From assembly GCF_003369795.1 (NCBI RefSeq), contig NZ_CP026730.1, positions 2,108,001-2,172,000 on the forward strand: DNA of 64,000 bases, written 5' to 3'. The notes beneath the pieces were generated by a model, which was not told the origin of the DNA, ran no database searches, and saw nothing but the letters and a program-made list of their open reading frames with translations. Below, piece after piece: positions 53,635 to 64,000 of the stretch. The position numbers and the translations under genes are program-made. The stretch comes from Streptomyces sp. CB09001. Its GTDB lineage: Bacteria; Actinomycetota; Actinomycetes; Streptomycetales; Streptomycetaceae. How positions within the stretch are numbered: position 1 is the stretch's first letter; each line of letters begins with the position of its first letter.

Positions 53635-53828
53635 CACAGCGACCCCGGTACCATCGGGCACCGGGGAACGCTGTGTCCCCTCCCGGACCACCCCGGTTGC
53701 TGCCAGGCGCGGGGGTGGTCCGGTCTCGGTATGAGGTTGTGAAGCGCGGCCCCTTGGCCGGGTGGGGAACCCGGTAGACAGTTCGCAAGGGACCGCGCCC
53801 CGTGGGCCGGAGAGGTCAGACTCCGGCC
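53635..53828. repeat. cluster of four hairpins (candidate single-strand origin or structured RNA)
   Basis: Successive stems: CACAGCG-A-CCCCGGT with ACCGGGG-AA-CGCTGTG (53635-53675); GGACCACCCC with GGGGTGGTCC (53685-53721, perfect); GCGCGGCCCCTT with AAGGGACCGCGC (53744-53798) enclosing CCGGGT/ACCCGG; and GGCCGGAG with CTCCGGCC (53805-53828, perfect). The 323-bp gap 53570-53892 has no gene. Streptomyces rolling-circle plasmids carry single-strand origins (for example sti of pIJ101) with this kind of dense secondary structure. Confidence 0.78.
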
Positions 53829-53892
53829 GGTGTCCGGGCCGTCGCTCCGCTCCTGATCGCGAAGGAGTGTTCGGAAGGCAACGGCCCGGAGA

Positions 53893-54459
53893 TCAACGAG
53901 GCGAGCCGGCCTCTGCTCCTGGCGCCACATCCATGCGGCACCACACCGTCTTGCCACCGCCCTCTCCCGGCGTCCACCAGACAGCGGACGCCAGCCGCTG
54001 AACGATCAGCAGACCTCGACCGTTGTCGGGCAGCACTGCCTCTGACAGCTCACCCATCAGCCCAGGCGAGAAGACATCTCCCACAGGGAGGAGCGGCGGC
54101 GTCGAGTCCTCATCCGTGACCCCGATGAAGAGCCACTTCGGCCACAGCTTGAAGCTCACGTCCATGCGACGGGACCCGCCAGGCTGAGCCAGAGCAGGTT
54201 CCGGCACCACGTGATTCACCACGTTGCCGACCAGCTCCGAGACGATCAACCGAGCGTCGTCCACCATGGCATCCGCACCTGCGCCCCGCAGGAACACGGC
54301 CGTCATGTCTCGCGCCACGCGAGCCGAGTCGGCTGCCTCCGCAAAGAGGGTCACCGTCAAGAAGTGCCCTGCGGAGAGATCAGGCTTCGCGAACCAATGG
54401 GCGAACGCCTCGATCTCCGCACCCACGTGCTCGCGCTGCCGCGTTTTCCTCGCGTCCAT
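53893..54459 (-). CDS. HATPase-domain protein (RsbW/AbaA-type serine kinase-like ATPase)
   Basis: 188 aa. ARLIVSELVGNVVNH is the N box of a GHKL ATPase, FIGVTDEDSTPP the G1 region and DNGRGLLIVQRLASAVWW the G2 region. There is no histidine-phosphoacceptor or membrane part, so this is a stand-alone ATPase like anti-sigma factors. Streptomyces genomes carry many such genes beside HTH regulators and DUF397 proteins (the whiJ/abaA type). Here it is divergent from the TPR regulator, with a 209-bp shared upstream region (54460-54668). Partner unknown. Confidence 0.85.
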   Translation of the reverse strand: MDARKTRQREHVGAEIEAFAHWFAKPDLSAGHFLTVTLFAEAADSARVARDMTAVFLRGAGADAMVDDARLIVSELVGNVVNHVVPEPALAQPGGSRRMDVSFKLWPKWLFIGVTDEDSTPPLLPVGDVFSPGLMGELSEAVLPDNGRGLLIVQRLASAVWWTPGEGGGKTVWCRMDVAPGAEAGSPR

Positions 54460-54668
54460 GACGTCCCCTTGTCAGCTTCGACGGCCCCTTCCCGGACCAC
54501 CTGCTACGCGGAAGCCAGTACACGGCGACGGGCGTCTGACCGGGAGTGTCCACCGGGGGGTTCAGATGAACACCGGCAAAGCCTGCGGGGTTCACCAATG
54601 AACCCCCCAACCCCTCACGTTGTGACACGATGAACACTCGCCGTCATTTCTCGGGTTGGCAGGGGAGC

Positions 54669-56045
54669 ATGAGCCGAGAGCCGAACGCGCAACTGATCGC
54701 CGTCATGAACGAAGCGCAGGTCTCGAACAAAGGGCTTGCGAAACGAATGAAGGACGCCGCAACACAACGCGGCGTGCCCCTGGGAACCACTCACGTCGCC
54801 GTCCAGCGTTGGCGCGACGGCGCAGGCATCCAGCCTCAGACGGCAGCGATCATGGCCGATGTCCTCAGTGCCAAGCTGAACCGTCGCGTCACGCCCGGCG
54901 ATCTCGGATTCTTCGATCACGCGAAGCAACCCACCCCGACCCCTGTCGGTTACCCGAGCACTGTCCCCGACGCGCTATCCATGCTTGACGGACTAGCCCA
55001 GGAACGCGCCGAAGACACACCGGACAATGGAGGTCTGATCATCGCCGACACGGACCTGAGTTCCACCGTCCTGTCGTGGATGATCAGCAGGCCCGACGGC
55101 ATCCAGGCCGACAGGCCGGCACACCAGCGAATCGGCATGCGCGACGTCCGGGCAATCCGAGACGCAGCGGACATGTTCATGCAGCTCGACTTCAAATACG
55201 GAGGCGGCCACGGCCACCGCGCCTTACGCCACTACTTCCGGCACGAAGTCCTCCCCCTGCTCAGCGCGAGCTACAGCCAAAAGGTAGGCACCGCGCTCTA
55301 CGGCGCAGCCGCCGAAGTGTCCCAGCTCCTCGCATGGACCGCCTACGACACCGGCAACCACCGACTCGCCCACCGCTACCTGACCTCCACATTGCGCCTG
55401 TCCCAGGTCATCGACGACCGCATGTTCGGCGCCCGCATCCTCGGCAACCTCAGCCACCAGGCCAACTACCTCGGCCACCACACCCAGGCCATCCAACTGG
55501 CCCGAGCCGCCGTCGAGGGAGCCAAGGGCAGAGCCACCCCACGTGCCATGGCGAACTACGCCGCCATGGAAGCGCGCGCCCTGTCGAACGCAGGCGACCG
55601 AATCGCCGCCGGACGCGCCATGAACGAAGCGGAACGCCACTTCGAGCGCGCAGACACCGGAGAAGACCCGGCTTGGCTGGGCTACTTCGACTCAGCGGAA
55701 CTCATGGGCGAACTCTGCCACTGCTTCCGCGACCTCAAGATGCGCCGCGAAGCCGTCGCGCAGGCACAACGAGCCGTGGACAGCACCGACCCGAAGTACG
55801 CGCGCACACTAGGGTTCTGCCGCATGGTGCTCGCCCAGAGCCAGCTACTCAACGGCGATCTCGAAGCCGCCGTCCAGACAGCCAGCCTGGCCGTGGACGG
55901 CGGCGACAGCCTCCAGTCAAACCGCTTCCAGCGCTACGTCACCGACTTCCAGACCGAGGTCAGCGCACACGTGGGCAACCCCGTGGTGGCCGCCTTCAAC
56001 GACCAGGTACGCGATGCACTGGCTCGCCTGGACGACGACGAGTAG
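54669..56045 (+). CDS. HTH regulator with TPR-like domain
   Basis: 458 aa from ATG 54669 (a GGGGAG site lies close to it; an ATG at 54630 in frame is the alternative). Residues about 8-75 look like a helix-turn-helix (LIAVMNEAQVSNKGLAKRMK, HVAVQRWRDG) followed by a helical TPR-like array from about 170 (FGARILGNLSHQANYLGHHTQA, GDRIAAGRAMNEAERHF). Common Streptomyces architecture for peptide- or stress-responsive regulators. It faces away from the HATPase gene and converges with the phosphotransferase gene (4 nt). Codon 186 is TTA (55224-55226). Confidence 0.8.
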   Translation: MSREPNAQLIAVMNEAQVSNKGLAKRMKDAATQRGVPLGTTHVAVQRWRDGAGIQPQTAAIMADVLSAKLNRRVTPGDLGFFDHAKQPTPTPVGYPSTVPDALSMLDGLAQERAEDTPDNGGLIIADTDLSSTVLSWMISRPDGIQADRPAHQRIGMRDVRAIRDAADMFMQLDFKYGGGHGHRALRHYFRHEVLPLLSASYSQKVGTALYGAAAEVSQLLAWTAYDTGNHRLAHRYLTSTLRLSQVIDDRMFGARILGNLSHQANYLGHHTQAIQLARAAVEGAKGRATPRAMANYAAMEARALSNAGDRIAAGRAMNEAERHFERADTGEDPAWLGYFDSAELMGELCHCFRDLKMRREAVAQAQRAVDSTDPKYARTLGFCRMVLAQSQLLNGDLEAAVQTASLAVDGGDSLQSNRFQRYVTDFQTEVSAHVGNPVVAAFNDQVRDALARLDDDE

Positions 56046-56049
56046 CCCC

Positions 56050-56964
56050 CTACCAAGGAAGCCAGTCCCGCGGAGCAGCGTCGTCACGAAGCGCCGCAAT
56101 GCGCCGGCAGTACTCGGCAGCCGCCCTCTCGTTCTCCCGGATGTTCTGCATGAGCCACGTCGTCATGCCGAACTCTTGAAGACCGCGCAGCGTCTCGTAA
56201 CCGGGCCAGTCGTACAGGTCCCGCCCATACGCACTCACGAAGTCGGCGTACTGCTCGTCGCTCTGCCACCCCAGGCTGTGATGCTCAACGGCCGTGACCA
56301 TCAGATCCCACTCGGGATGGTCGTAGCAGAACGCCTCGAAGTCGATCAGGATCACCTGCCCACGGTCGTCCACCATGAGGTTCTGCACATGGGCATCTCC
56401 GTGCACCGGTCCTCTGGCCGTCTCGAACCGCAGCTCCGCGTAGCGATCTTGAAGCTCACGCCACCGCTTCCGCAGGAACGACCGGTCATCCTCCGGAATC
56501 TGCGCGCGGTCGATCCGGAGTTCCTGCTTGTCGAACGGCTGGAACCGAGGCAGCTCAAGACCAGCTGGGATCGTGAGCGTGTGGAGGTCACGCAACACCG
56601 CACCCAGTTCCCCGTAGTCAGGCTTGCGACCACCCTCGACGATCTGGTGCCAGAAGGTCACCGGATAGCCATCGATCAACAAGGGTTGTTCAAGATCCTC
56701 CACGATGCGCGCCGCGGAGAACCCCTCCCCTACCAGCCACCGGGAAACAGCCACCTCCTTACGCGCGGTGGACAGCCACTCGCGTCCCCTGGCAACACGC
56801 ACAATCACCGGCACGGAAACCAGCCGGAACAACGCGTTCTCTCCGAGCCGGATCAACTCCGCTCCGTTGCCGTCGAGCCCAGCAGCCCGGCACGCGGCGA
56901 CCATCACCCGCGTAGCCGTCGCCGAGGTGAACCCCTCATCCGATCGAGCAGCGTCAACCGCCAT
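56050..56964 (-). CDS. APH-family phosphotransferase
   Basis: 304 aa from the ATG at 56964; the frame is open further upstream but no better start is visible. ENALFRL and VPVIVRVARGREW form the nucleotide-binding N-lobe; GPVHGDAHVQNLMVD is the catalytic HGD-x4-N loop and VILIDFEAFCYDHPEWDL the metal-binding IDF/E motif. Such kinases phosphorylate small molecules (aminoglycosides, choline, homoserine and others); nothing indicates a specific substrate or drug resistance. It is convergent with the TPR regulator, a pairing seen in other streptomycetes. Confidence 0.85.
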   Translation of the reverse strand: MAVDAARSDEGFTSATATRVMVAACRAAGLDGNGAELIRLGENALFRLVSVPVIVRVARGREWLSTARKEVAVSRWLVGEGFSAARIVEDLEQPLLIDGYPVTFWHQIVEGGRKPDYGELGAVLRDLHTLTIPAGLELPRFQPFDKQELRIDRAQIPEDDRSFLRKRWRELQDRYAELRFETARGPVHGDAHVQNLMVDDRGQVILIDFEAFCYDHPEWDLMVTAVEHHSLGWQSDEQYADFVSAYGRDLYDWPGYETLRGLQEFGMTTWLMQNIRENERAAAEYCRRIAALRDDAAPRDWLPW

Positions 56965-57190
56965 GCCCGTACCCAGCTCCCCTAGTCGCGCGCGATCAAC
57001 CAGCGCACGCCCACGGGCGACCAACCCCGGTGTGCACCGGACACGGTAGAGACCGTACCCAACAAGCTCCCGACACAACGAGACTCTGTCGCAGTAGCGG
57101 AGAGGCTTGGGAGGCCAGTTCTCAGCAAGACCTGCTACGACTGGAGAGTAACTGGCAAGATGTGAGGTTCCGACCAGGGACGGAGGGCCT

Positions 57191-60061
57191 GTGGAACCTG
57201 CTGTGATTGGCGCATTCGGAAGAGTCGCCGCAGCCGTGATGACGCGAAGCTCAGCACCAGTTACGGGGGCGCCTCCCGAGCGACCTGATTGGGATGAGGA
57301 GACTGACGAACGCGGTGGTCTGATCCTAAAGGGCACCGCAGGAGAAGCACTCACAGTACTAACTCAGGACCAGGTCGCCCAAATCAGCGAATTCGTCATG
57401 CGACCTGAGTCCGTGACACTCTGCCAATTCATGTTCATCGCCCGAATTGGAATGAAGGATGAAAAGTTCCTATCGGAACTGTCTCATGACTATATGGAGT
57501 CCTTCTCCATTCAGGCGGAAGAGTTTTGCGAAGAGCATGGGTACAACTGGGCAAACCTCGCTGATAACATTTGGCAGTTGCTAGTCGCGTACACGGAGGA
57601 ATTTTTCCCACTGCATGAACTCACCTCGCTGCTCAGCGGAGCAGAGGTGGAGCGGGTTACTGCCTACGTAGGTTCCGCGCCGCAACTTTCCGGAACGCTA
57701 CGGCCCCCTAATATCGCTTTCCGCGATGTAGTGGATATCCTTGGGAACCCCGACCGGTATCGCAAATCCAGGGAAGCAATTTCCGATATTCGGGCAGCAT
57801 CAGAACGGCGCTATTCCGAGCTCAACCTTTCACACACTCTTAGCCACGCCGCCGAAGACTTTCGATTTGATCGAGCCGATCTGTATGTAGCAAGGAGCCT
57901 GCGCGCTCAAAACGTCGAAGGCTCCCGCAATGATGATTTCCTAGCGTCTCCAGTCACTAGACCTCGATGCGTTGTGATTGGAAATCCCGGCGTAGGCAAG
58001 AGCACGATGACTCAACACCTCGTGCATCGACTCTCCGTGGCAGACGATTCTGCGAGCACTTACGCACCTATCGTAATCTCGTGTAAAGACGTTCCCAACA
58101 CAGAGGGCAACGCTTTCATCCTGGATCACATCGTTCGCTCTTTGCGCGAGAGCCTTCAACTTGATATTCAGTCAGAGGTGATCAACGATCTCGCAACCCT
58201 GGGTCGGACCTTTGTCATCTTTGATGGCGTCGATGAGATCATCAACATAGCGCGAAGGCAGAACTTCGTGAGGACTGTGGAGGCGTTCGCTAATCGCTAC
58301 CCACTAATCCCTGTCCTTGTTACGGCACGGCGGGTGGGGTATAGCAAAGCACGCCTCAGCCCTAAAGAATTCGCGCTGTACGAACTCGATGATTTTTCAG
58401 ACGCTCAAGTAGTCGAGTACACGCACAAGTGGTTCTCTGTCACAGAACGCAGCGAGCAGGAACGAGAGGCATTCCTCCGGGAGACTGAAAACGTTCCCGA
58501 CGTAAGAACAAACCCACTCATGCTGTCTCTGCTATGCGTTCTATACCGAGCGCGAGGATACATTCCGCGCAACCGGCGAACCGTCTACGAGTCATGCGCA
58601 GACCTACTGTTCCAGCGGTGGGATGCCATGCGTCACATTGAGCAACCGGTTGACCACCGTCAATATGGAACTCGATTGATGCAAGAACTGGCTCTGTTCT
58701 TCTACAAGAGTCAGGCTGCACAAGCGGGTGTACAAGAACGACAGCTTCGAAAGCTAATCTCTCAATTCTTTACTGACACGGCCTCCGTAGAGGAAGATGA
58801 TGCCCGATCTCGGGCTCAAGATTTCCTTGATTTCTGCGCGGACAGGGCATGGCTCCTGTCCTATCAAGGCACCGATAGCTCTGACCAACGACTCTTCGGC
58901 TTCACTCATCGAACGTTCATGGAGTATTTCGCCGCAGAAGCTATCGTAAGGCGCTCTCGCTCCATCGAAGAGATCGCGCAAGAGGTGGCCAAAGCCTACG
59001 AACTTGATACCAGTTCCGTGCTTGCTGACGTCATCTTCCAATGTGCAGATGACAAGTACGACGGCGGGGCCAAAGAGATCGTGGCTGGTCTGATGGAAAA
59101 GTCTCGTAGCCTCGGGCGGCAACATGAGGCAAAGTATCTCGCTCTTTGTCTTAGAATCATGAATTCGGCCCCTCTTCCCCCTCATTCTACCGATGCTATT
59201 TTCGATGCGCTGCTCTCGTACTGGGAAAGAGCTCAACCCGAGGATACCTACAGCACCTCCCTAGGGCTATTCGAACTATCAAGAGATCCTCGCAACAGGA
59301 TGATCAGCAAGGTTCGAACGAATGACGTTGAGGCTGTGCGAGTGCTGCGTCGATGGGCGCGCTTCTATTGGCGCAGTGAAACGACGATGTTTGACCCACA
59401 ATGGGACGACGAGGCTTATCAGTTGGCTGCCAACTTGCAGGAAGGCGGCAGCTACGACCCCCCACTCATGGCCTATCTCCTTAGGAATAAACTTAGGACT
59501 GCTTCATCTCTCGACGGAAGAGAGCGCAGTTGGCTGTTGGGTTTCCAAGCTTTCGGTGAGCTTATGGTGGGTCCCCTCCTTAGGGATCTGGAAGAGCTAC
59601 TCTGGTATGACGACATCGAGGACGCGGGAGAAATTGTCAAGCGGTTCGCCACTGACGTCATGAGGCCTGTTCAGCGCACTCCTTACACTGACAGGTTCTA
59701 CAGCGACCTATACGAAGCTGTCACCTCCGGACATTTCGACCTGTCGACCGAGCAAGTGCAAGAAAAGGCCGCCGACCCAATCGTTATGCAGTTCCTGGTC
59801 TGGTCCTGCTTGGCTCTCTACGAGATCTATGCGCCCAGCTATCACCCCTTTCATGATCTCGTTGACTTTTCCTATGGAAAGTCCTGGTTCGAGCGCGTTA
59901 CCGCTACGCGTCTTTACGGTGTCGGACAGAAAAGCCCAGCGGGAGAGCCGACCCCTTTTACGTCTCACGAACTTCGACGCGATTCTCAGCAAAAAGAGCT
60001 GCCCGCGTGGTACGCGGAATGGTGCCGGGGTGACACCACCTTCATTCCCGAACCCCATTAA
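57191..60061 (+). CDS. NACHT-domain STAND NTPase, candidate anti-phage protein
   Basis: 956 aa, GTG at 57191 with GGAGG just upstream. Residues about 1-255: helical N-terminal region with no recognised effector fold. About 258-420: NACHT NTPase, with CVVIGNPGVGKST (Walker A, about 262), FVIFDGVDEI (Walker B with the paired acidic residues, about 340), PVLVTARRVGYSK (sensor) and TNPLMLSLLCVLYRARGY (winged-helix region). About 560-956: helical C-terminal part, probably the sensor. Base composition drops to about 50% GC, unlike any neighbour, indicating transfer. bNACHT proteins are known to give anti-phage immunity; this role is inferred. Confidence 0.87.
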   Translation: MEPAVIGAFGRVAAAVMTRSSAPVTGAPPERPDWDEETDERGGLILKGTAGEALTVLTQDQVAQISEFVMRPESVTLCQFMFIARIGMKDEKFLSELSHDYMESFSIQAEEFCEEHGYNWANLADNIWQLLVAYTEEFFPLHELTSLLSGAEVERVTAYVGSAPQLSGTLRPPNIAFRDVVDILGNPDRYRKSREAISDIRAASERRYSELNLSHTLSHAAEDFRFDRADLYVARSLRAQNVEGSRNDDFLASPVTRPRCVVIGNPGVGKSTMTQHLVHRLSVADDSASTYAPIVISCKDVPNTEGNAFILDHIVRSLRESLQLDIQSEVINDLATLGRTFVIFDGVDEIINIARRQNFVRTVEAFANRYPLIPVLVTARRVGYSKARLSPKEFALYELDDFSDAQVVEYTHKWFSVTERSEQEREAFLRETENVPDVRTNPLMLSLLCVLYRARGYIPRNRRTVYESCADLLFQRWDAMRHIEQPVDHRQYGTRLMQELALFFYKSQAAQAGVQERQLRKLISQFFTDTASVEEDDARSRAQDFLDFCADRAWLLSYQGTDSSDQRLFGFTHRTFMEYFAAEAIVRRSRSIEEIAQEVAKAYELDTSSVLADVIFQCADDKYDGGAKEIVAGLMEKSRSLGRQHEAKYLALCLRIMNSAPLPPHSTDAIFDALLSYWERAQPEDTYSTSLGLFELSRDPRNRMISKVRTNDVEAVRVLRRWARFYWRSETTMFDPQWDDEAYQLAANLQEGGSYDPPLMAYLLRNKLRTASSLDGRERSWLLGFQAFGELMVGPLLRDLEELLWYDDIEDAGEIVKRFATDVMRPVQRTPYTDRFYSDLYEAVTSGHFDLSTEQVQEKAADPIVMQFLVWSCLALYEIYAPSYHPFHDLVDFSYGKSWFERVTATRLYGVGQKSPAGEPTPFTSHELRRDSQQKELPAWYAEWCRGDTTFIPEPH

Positions 60062-60282
60062 GGCCGCCAATTCCCAACCTTCGGGTAACAGGCGTTGGCA
60101 GCCCGTAGCAAATTGAAGATCAGGGACATCGAGGGGCTCGCGTGTGAACCGCTCCATACATCAATGCATCGCCAAACCTCTGGGCCTGCGGCCCATGGGG
60201 GCTAGCCTCTGACAGCTTTCCAGGTGATCCACCGACGACGATGAGAGCGCAGCGGGTCCCGCGGCTCTGGGGCGCATCTAGA

Positions 60283-60328
60283 GCGTTCTCACCACTCACT
60301 GGCCTCGTCAGAGAGTGGTGAGGAACGT
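60283..60328. terminator. terminator hairpin between NACHT gene and right end
   Basis: GCGTTCTCACCACTC (60283-60297) pairs with GAGTGGTGAGGAACG (60312-60326), a 15-bp stem with one bulge. The gap 60062-60420 contains no gene otherwise; this hairpin can serve both the NACHT gene and the small minus-strand gene. Confidence 0.72.
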
Positions 60329-60420
60329 CATCACCTTCAGCCGGTCAGTCTCCCCGTCCTGCGGACAGCGCCCGGACCAAATGATCTTGCTGTCAGGGCA
60401 CCGCAGGCCCCTCTCCGGCC

Positions 60421-60606
60421 TCACACCCACTCCACGTCCAGCGATACGTCCGAAGGCGCACCAAGCGGCGGCAGTGGCGTTCTCAGCGCCTTCTTCGCCG
60501 GCTGCCGCCGATCCTTCTGCAAGCCGAGCGCGGTCAGCACCGCCACCGCATCCGACTCTGTGATGTCAGCCACAGTGTCAGCGATGCGGTGAAGCGGCTC
60601 GCTCAT
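60421..60606 (-). CDS. small protein at the right end of the element, 61 aa
   Basis: ATG at 60606 (MSEPLHRIADTVADITE). A helical acidic N-terminal half (ADITESDAVAVLTALGLQ) then a basic proline-containing tail (KDRRQPAKKALRTPLPPL). Not recognised. It lies 24 nt from the radical-SAM stop codon and about 90 nt from the attR core. After excision it would sit divergently beside the integrase across attP, a position that fits a recombination directionality factor; this is speculative. Confidence 0.55.
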   Translation of the reverse strand: MSEPLHRIADTVADITESDAVAVLTALGLQKDRRQPAKKALRTPLPPLGAPSDVSLDVEWV

Positions 60607-60629
60607 CCCAGGTCCCGCGTTTTTGCTGG

Positions 60630-62579
<1,950 letters not shown>

Positions 62580-62670
62580 CTCACGGGACCTTCGTGTGCT
62601 GACAAGGGGGACCATCCAGCCTAACCCGGCCGGACCGGTCCCCCTTACCGCTCACCCCCCGGGTGCCGGT

Positions 62671-63867
62671 CTACGCCGACATCGGTCTCTGCACGGTGAT
62701 CGACTGGAGCAGGCCGACCGCTATCCACACGGCGAACATGGAGGAGCCGCCGTAGGAGACGAAGGGCAGGGGCAGGCCGGTGACCGGCATGATGCCGAGC
62801 GTCATGCCGACGTTCTCGAAGGTCTGGAAGGCGAACCACGCGACGATCCCGGCGGCGACCACCGTGCCGTACAGGTCGGGGGTGCCGCGGGCGATGCGGC
62901 AGGCGCGCCAGAGGACCACGCCGAGCAGGGCGATGATGAGTCCGGCGCCGAGGAAGCCCAGTTCCTCGCCGGCGACGGTGAAGACGAAGTCGGTCTGCTG
63001 CTCGGGGACGAAGCGGCCGGTGGTCTGGGAGCCCTCGAAGAGGCCGGAGCCGGTGAGTCCGCCGGAGCCGATGGCGATGCGGGCCTGGTTGGTGTTGTAG
63101 CCGACGCCCGCGGGGTCGAGGGCGGGGTTGGCGAAGGCGGCGAAGCGGGCGATCTGGTAGTCGTCCAGGATGCCGAGCTGCCACACGGCGAGCGCCCCGG
63201 CGGTGCCGGCGCCGAGCAGTCCGAAGATCCAGCGGTTGCTGGCGCCGGAGGCGAGCAGGATGCCGAGCACGATGATGACCATGACCATGACCGACCCGAG
63301 GTCGGGCATGAGCATCACGATGAGCATCGGCACGGTGGCCAGGCCGAGGGCCTGGAGCACGGTGCGGTGGTCGGGGTGGGGCCGGTCCCCGGCGTCGACG
63401 CGGGCGGCCAGCAGCATCGCCATGCCCAGGATGATGGTGATCTTCACGAACTCCGAGGGCTGCAGCGAGAAGCCGCCGGGGAGCTTGATCCAGGAGTGGG
63501 CGCCGTTGATGGTCGAGCCGAGCGGGGTGAGCACCAGGAGGATCAGGAACACCGAGAAGCCGTACAGGAGCGGCACGGCGGTGCGCAGGGCGCGGTGGCC
63601 GAGCCAGACGGTGGCGACCATCAGGGCGAGGCCGATGCCGGTGTTCAGGAGGTGCCGGGTGAGGAAGTAGTACTGGTCGCCCTGGTTGAGTTCGGTGCGG
63701 TTGCGGGTCGCGGAGTAGACGAGCAGCGAGCCCATCAGGGAGAGCCCTACGGCGGCCAGCAGTATCGGCCAGTCGAGCCGCCGGGCCATGGAGTCCCGGG
63801 CGAAGAGGCGGGTCCAGCCGCCCTTGTCGGGGCCGTAGCCGGAGACGTGGAAGCTGTTGCCGGTCAT
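62671..63867 (-). CDS. rodA: peptidoglycan polymerase RodA (SEDS family)
   Basis: 398 aa with about ten membrane helices. SEDS signatures: GSTINGAHSWIKLPGGFSLQPSEFVK (in part), VMLMPDLGSVMV, GLFEGSQTTGRFVPEQQTDF and the C-terminal LPLPFVSYGGSSM. It polymerises lipid II with its partner PBP2; in Streptomyces it works in spore-wall rather than tip growth, together with MreBCD. ATG overlaps the PBP2 stop (ATGA). Confidence 0.95.
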   Translation of the reverse strand: MTGNSFHVSGYGPDKGGWTRLFARDSMARRLDWPILLAAVGLSLMGSLLVYSATRNRTELNQGDQYYFLTRHLLNTGIGLALMVATVWLGHRALRTAVPLLYGFSVFLILLVLTPLGSTINGAHSWIKLPGGFSLQPSEFVKITIILGMAMLLAARVDAGDRPHPDHRTVLQALGLATVPMLIVMLMPDLGSVMVMVIIVLGILLASGASNRWIFGLLGAGTAGALAVWQLGILDDYQIARFAAFANPALDPAGVGYNTNQARIAIGSGGLTGSGLFEGSQTTGRFVPEQQTDFVFTVAGEELGFLGAGLIIALLGVVLWRACRIARGTPDLYGTVVAAGIVAWFAFQTFENVGMTLGIMPVTGLPLPFVSYGGSSMFAVWIAVGLLQSITVQRPMSA

Positions 63868-64000
63868 CCGCGTGCCCTCCGGCTTCTTCCCCTGCCGCCC
63901 GGCCGGGCGCCGCGCCCGGCGCCGCGTGCGCCGCCGCGCCGTCGCTGGCGGCGGGTGTCGCGGTTCTCCCCGTTCTGGTTGGGGGTGGTCGCGGGCTGGT
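63864..64000 (-). CDS. mrdA: C-terminal tail of penicillin-binding protein 2 (partial)
   Basis: The frame reads from the window end to a TGA that overlaps the rodA start by ATGA. Only the tail is present: QPATTPNQNGENRDTRRQ, then an Arg/Gly-rich low-complexity end (GGRGRSRRARG). The assignment to PBP2/MrdA relies on the position directly before rodA and the usual Arg-rich tail; no catalytic motif lies within the window. Confidence 0.7.
   Translation of the reverse strand, partial: QPATTPNQNGENRDTRRQRRRGGARGAGRGARPGGRGRSRRARG

Noticed and set aside
57191..60061. NACHT gene as a simple transcription regulator of the MalT type
   Set aside because: No C-terminal helix-turn-helix is visible and the low-GC mobile context favours defence, though the function is unproven.

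Overview
High GC, mostly 70% or more, combined with GTG/TTG starts, scarce TTA codons and the gene content (proA/proB, obg-rpmA-rplU, RNase E, radical-SAM pair, rodA/PBP2, spore-wall membrane proteins) points to a Streptomyces chromosome, in an arrangement like the S. coelicolor SCO2575-SCO2608 interval. Names rest on reading the translations; no database search was possible.

Layout. (1) 1-5.1 kb, minus strand: two tRNA-Ala(GGC), two small zinc-ribbon proteins, a histidine-phosphatase-family protein, rsfS, an LCP-like protein, nadD and two very short membrane proteins. (2) 5.2-11.5 kb: an M48 peptidase, two membrane proteins of the spore-wall SCO2583/SCO2584 type, proA, a small unknown and proB. 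(3) 11.5-29 kb: a cell-wall glycopolymer locus with a repeat-rich spacer, a membrane-anchored TagF-like transferase, three giant GT2-TagF fusion proteins, a galE-type epimerase, a CDP-alcohol phosphatidyltransferase and a GT2. (4) 29-31.1 kb: obg, rpmA, rplU. (5) 31.3-39.7 kb: a small secreted cysteine-rich protein, then an accessory block whose four enzymes match the WbpA/WbpB/WbpE/WbpD route to UDP-2,3-diacetamido-2,3-dideoxy-glucuronic acid, with two glycosyltransferases. (6) 40-46.5 kb: rne, a DUF2344-type protein and a membrane protein built of 147-bp repeats.

(7) 46.55-60.70 kb: an integrative element of about 14.1 kb inserted in the 3' end of a B12-binding/radical-SAM gene. The displaced native 3' end lies at 46493-46558. 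The element supplies a replacement tail at 60630-60698, so the host gene stays open. It encodes a large serine integrase, a RepSA-like initiator with an interrupted frame, a TraSA/FtsK-like translocase, a small membrane protein, a KorSA-like GntR regulator, two highly structured non-coding blocks, an HATPase/TPR-regulator/phosphotransferase group and a low-GC NACHT NTPase that is a candidate anti-phage gene. It looks like an actinomycete integrative and conjugative element (AICE) driven by a serine integrase.

(8) 60.6-64 kb, minus strand: the radical-SAM gene, rodA and the 3' end of the PBP2 gene.

The most interesting parts are the element with its host-gene repair, the NACHT cargo and the TTA codons in int, rep, tra and the TPR regulator; the repeat protein; and the diacetamido-uronic acid block beside the glycopolymer locus.
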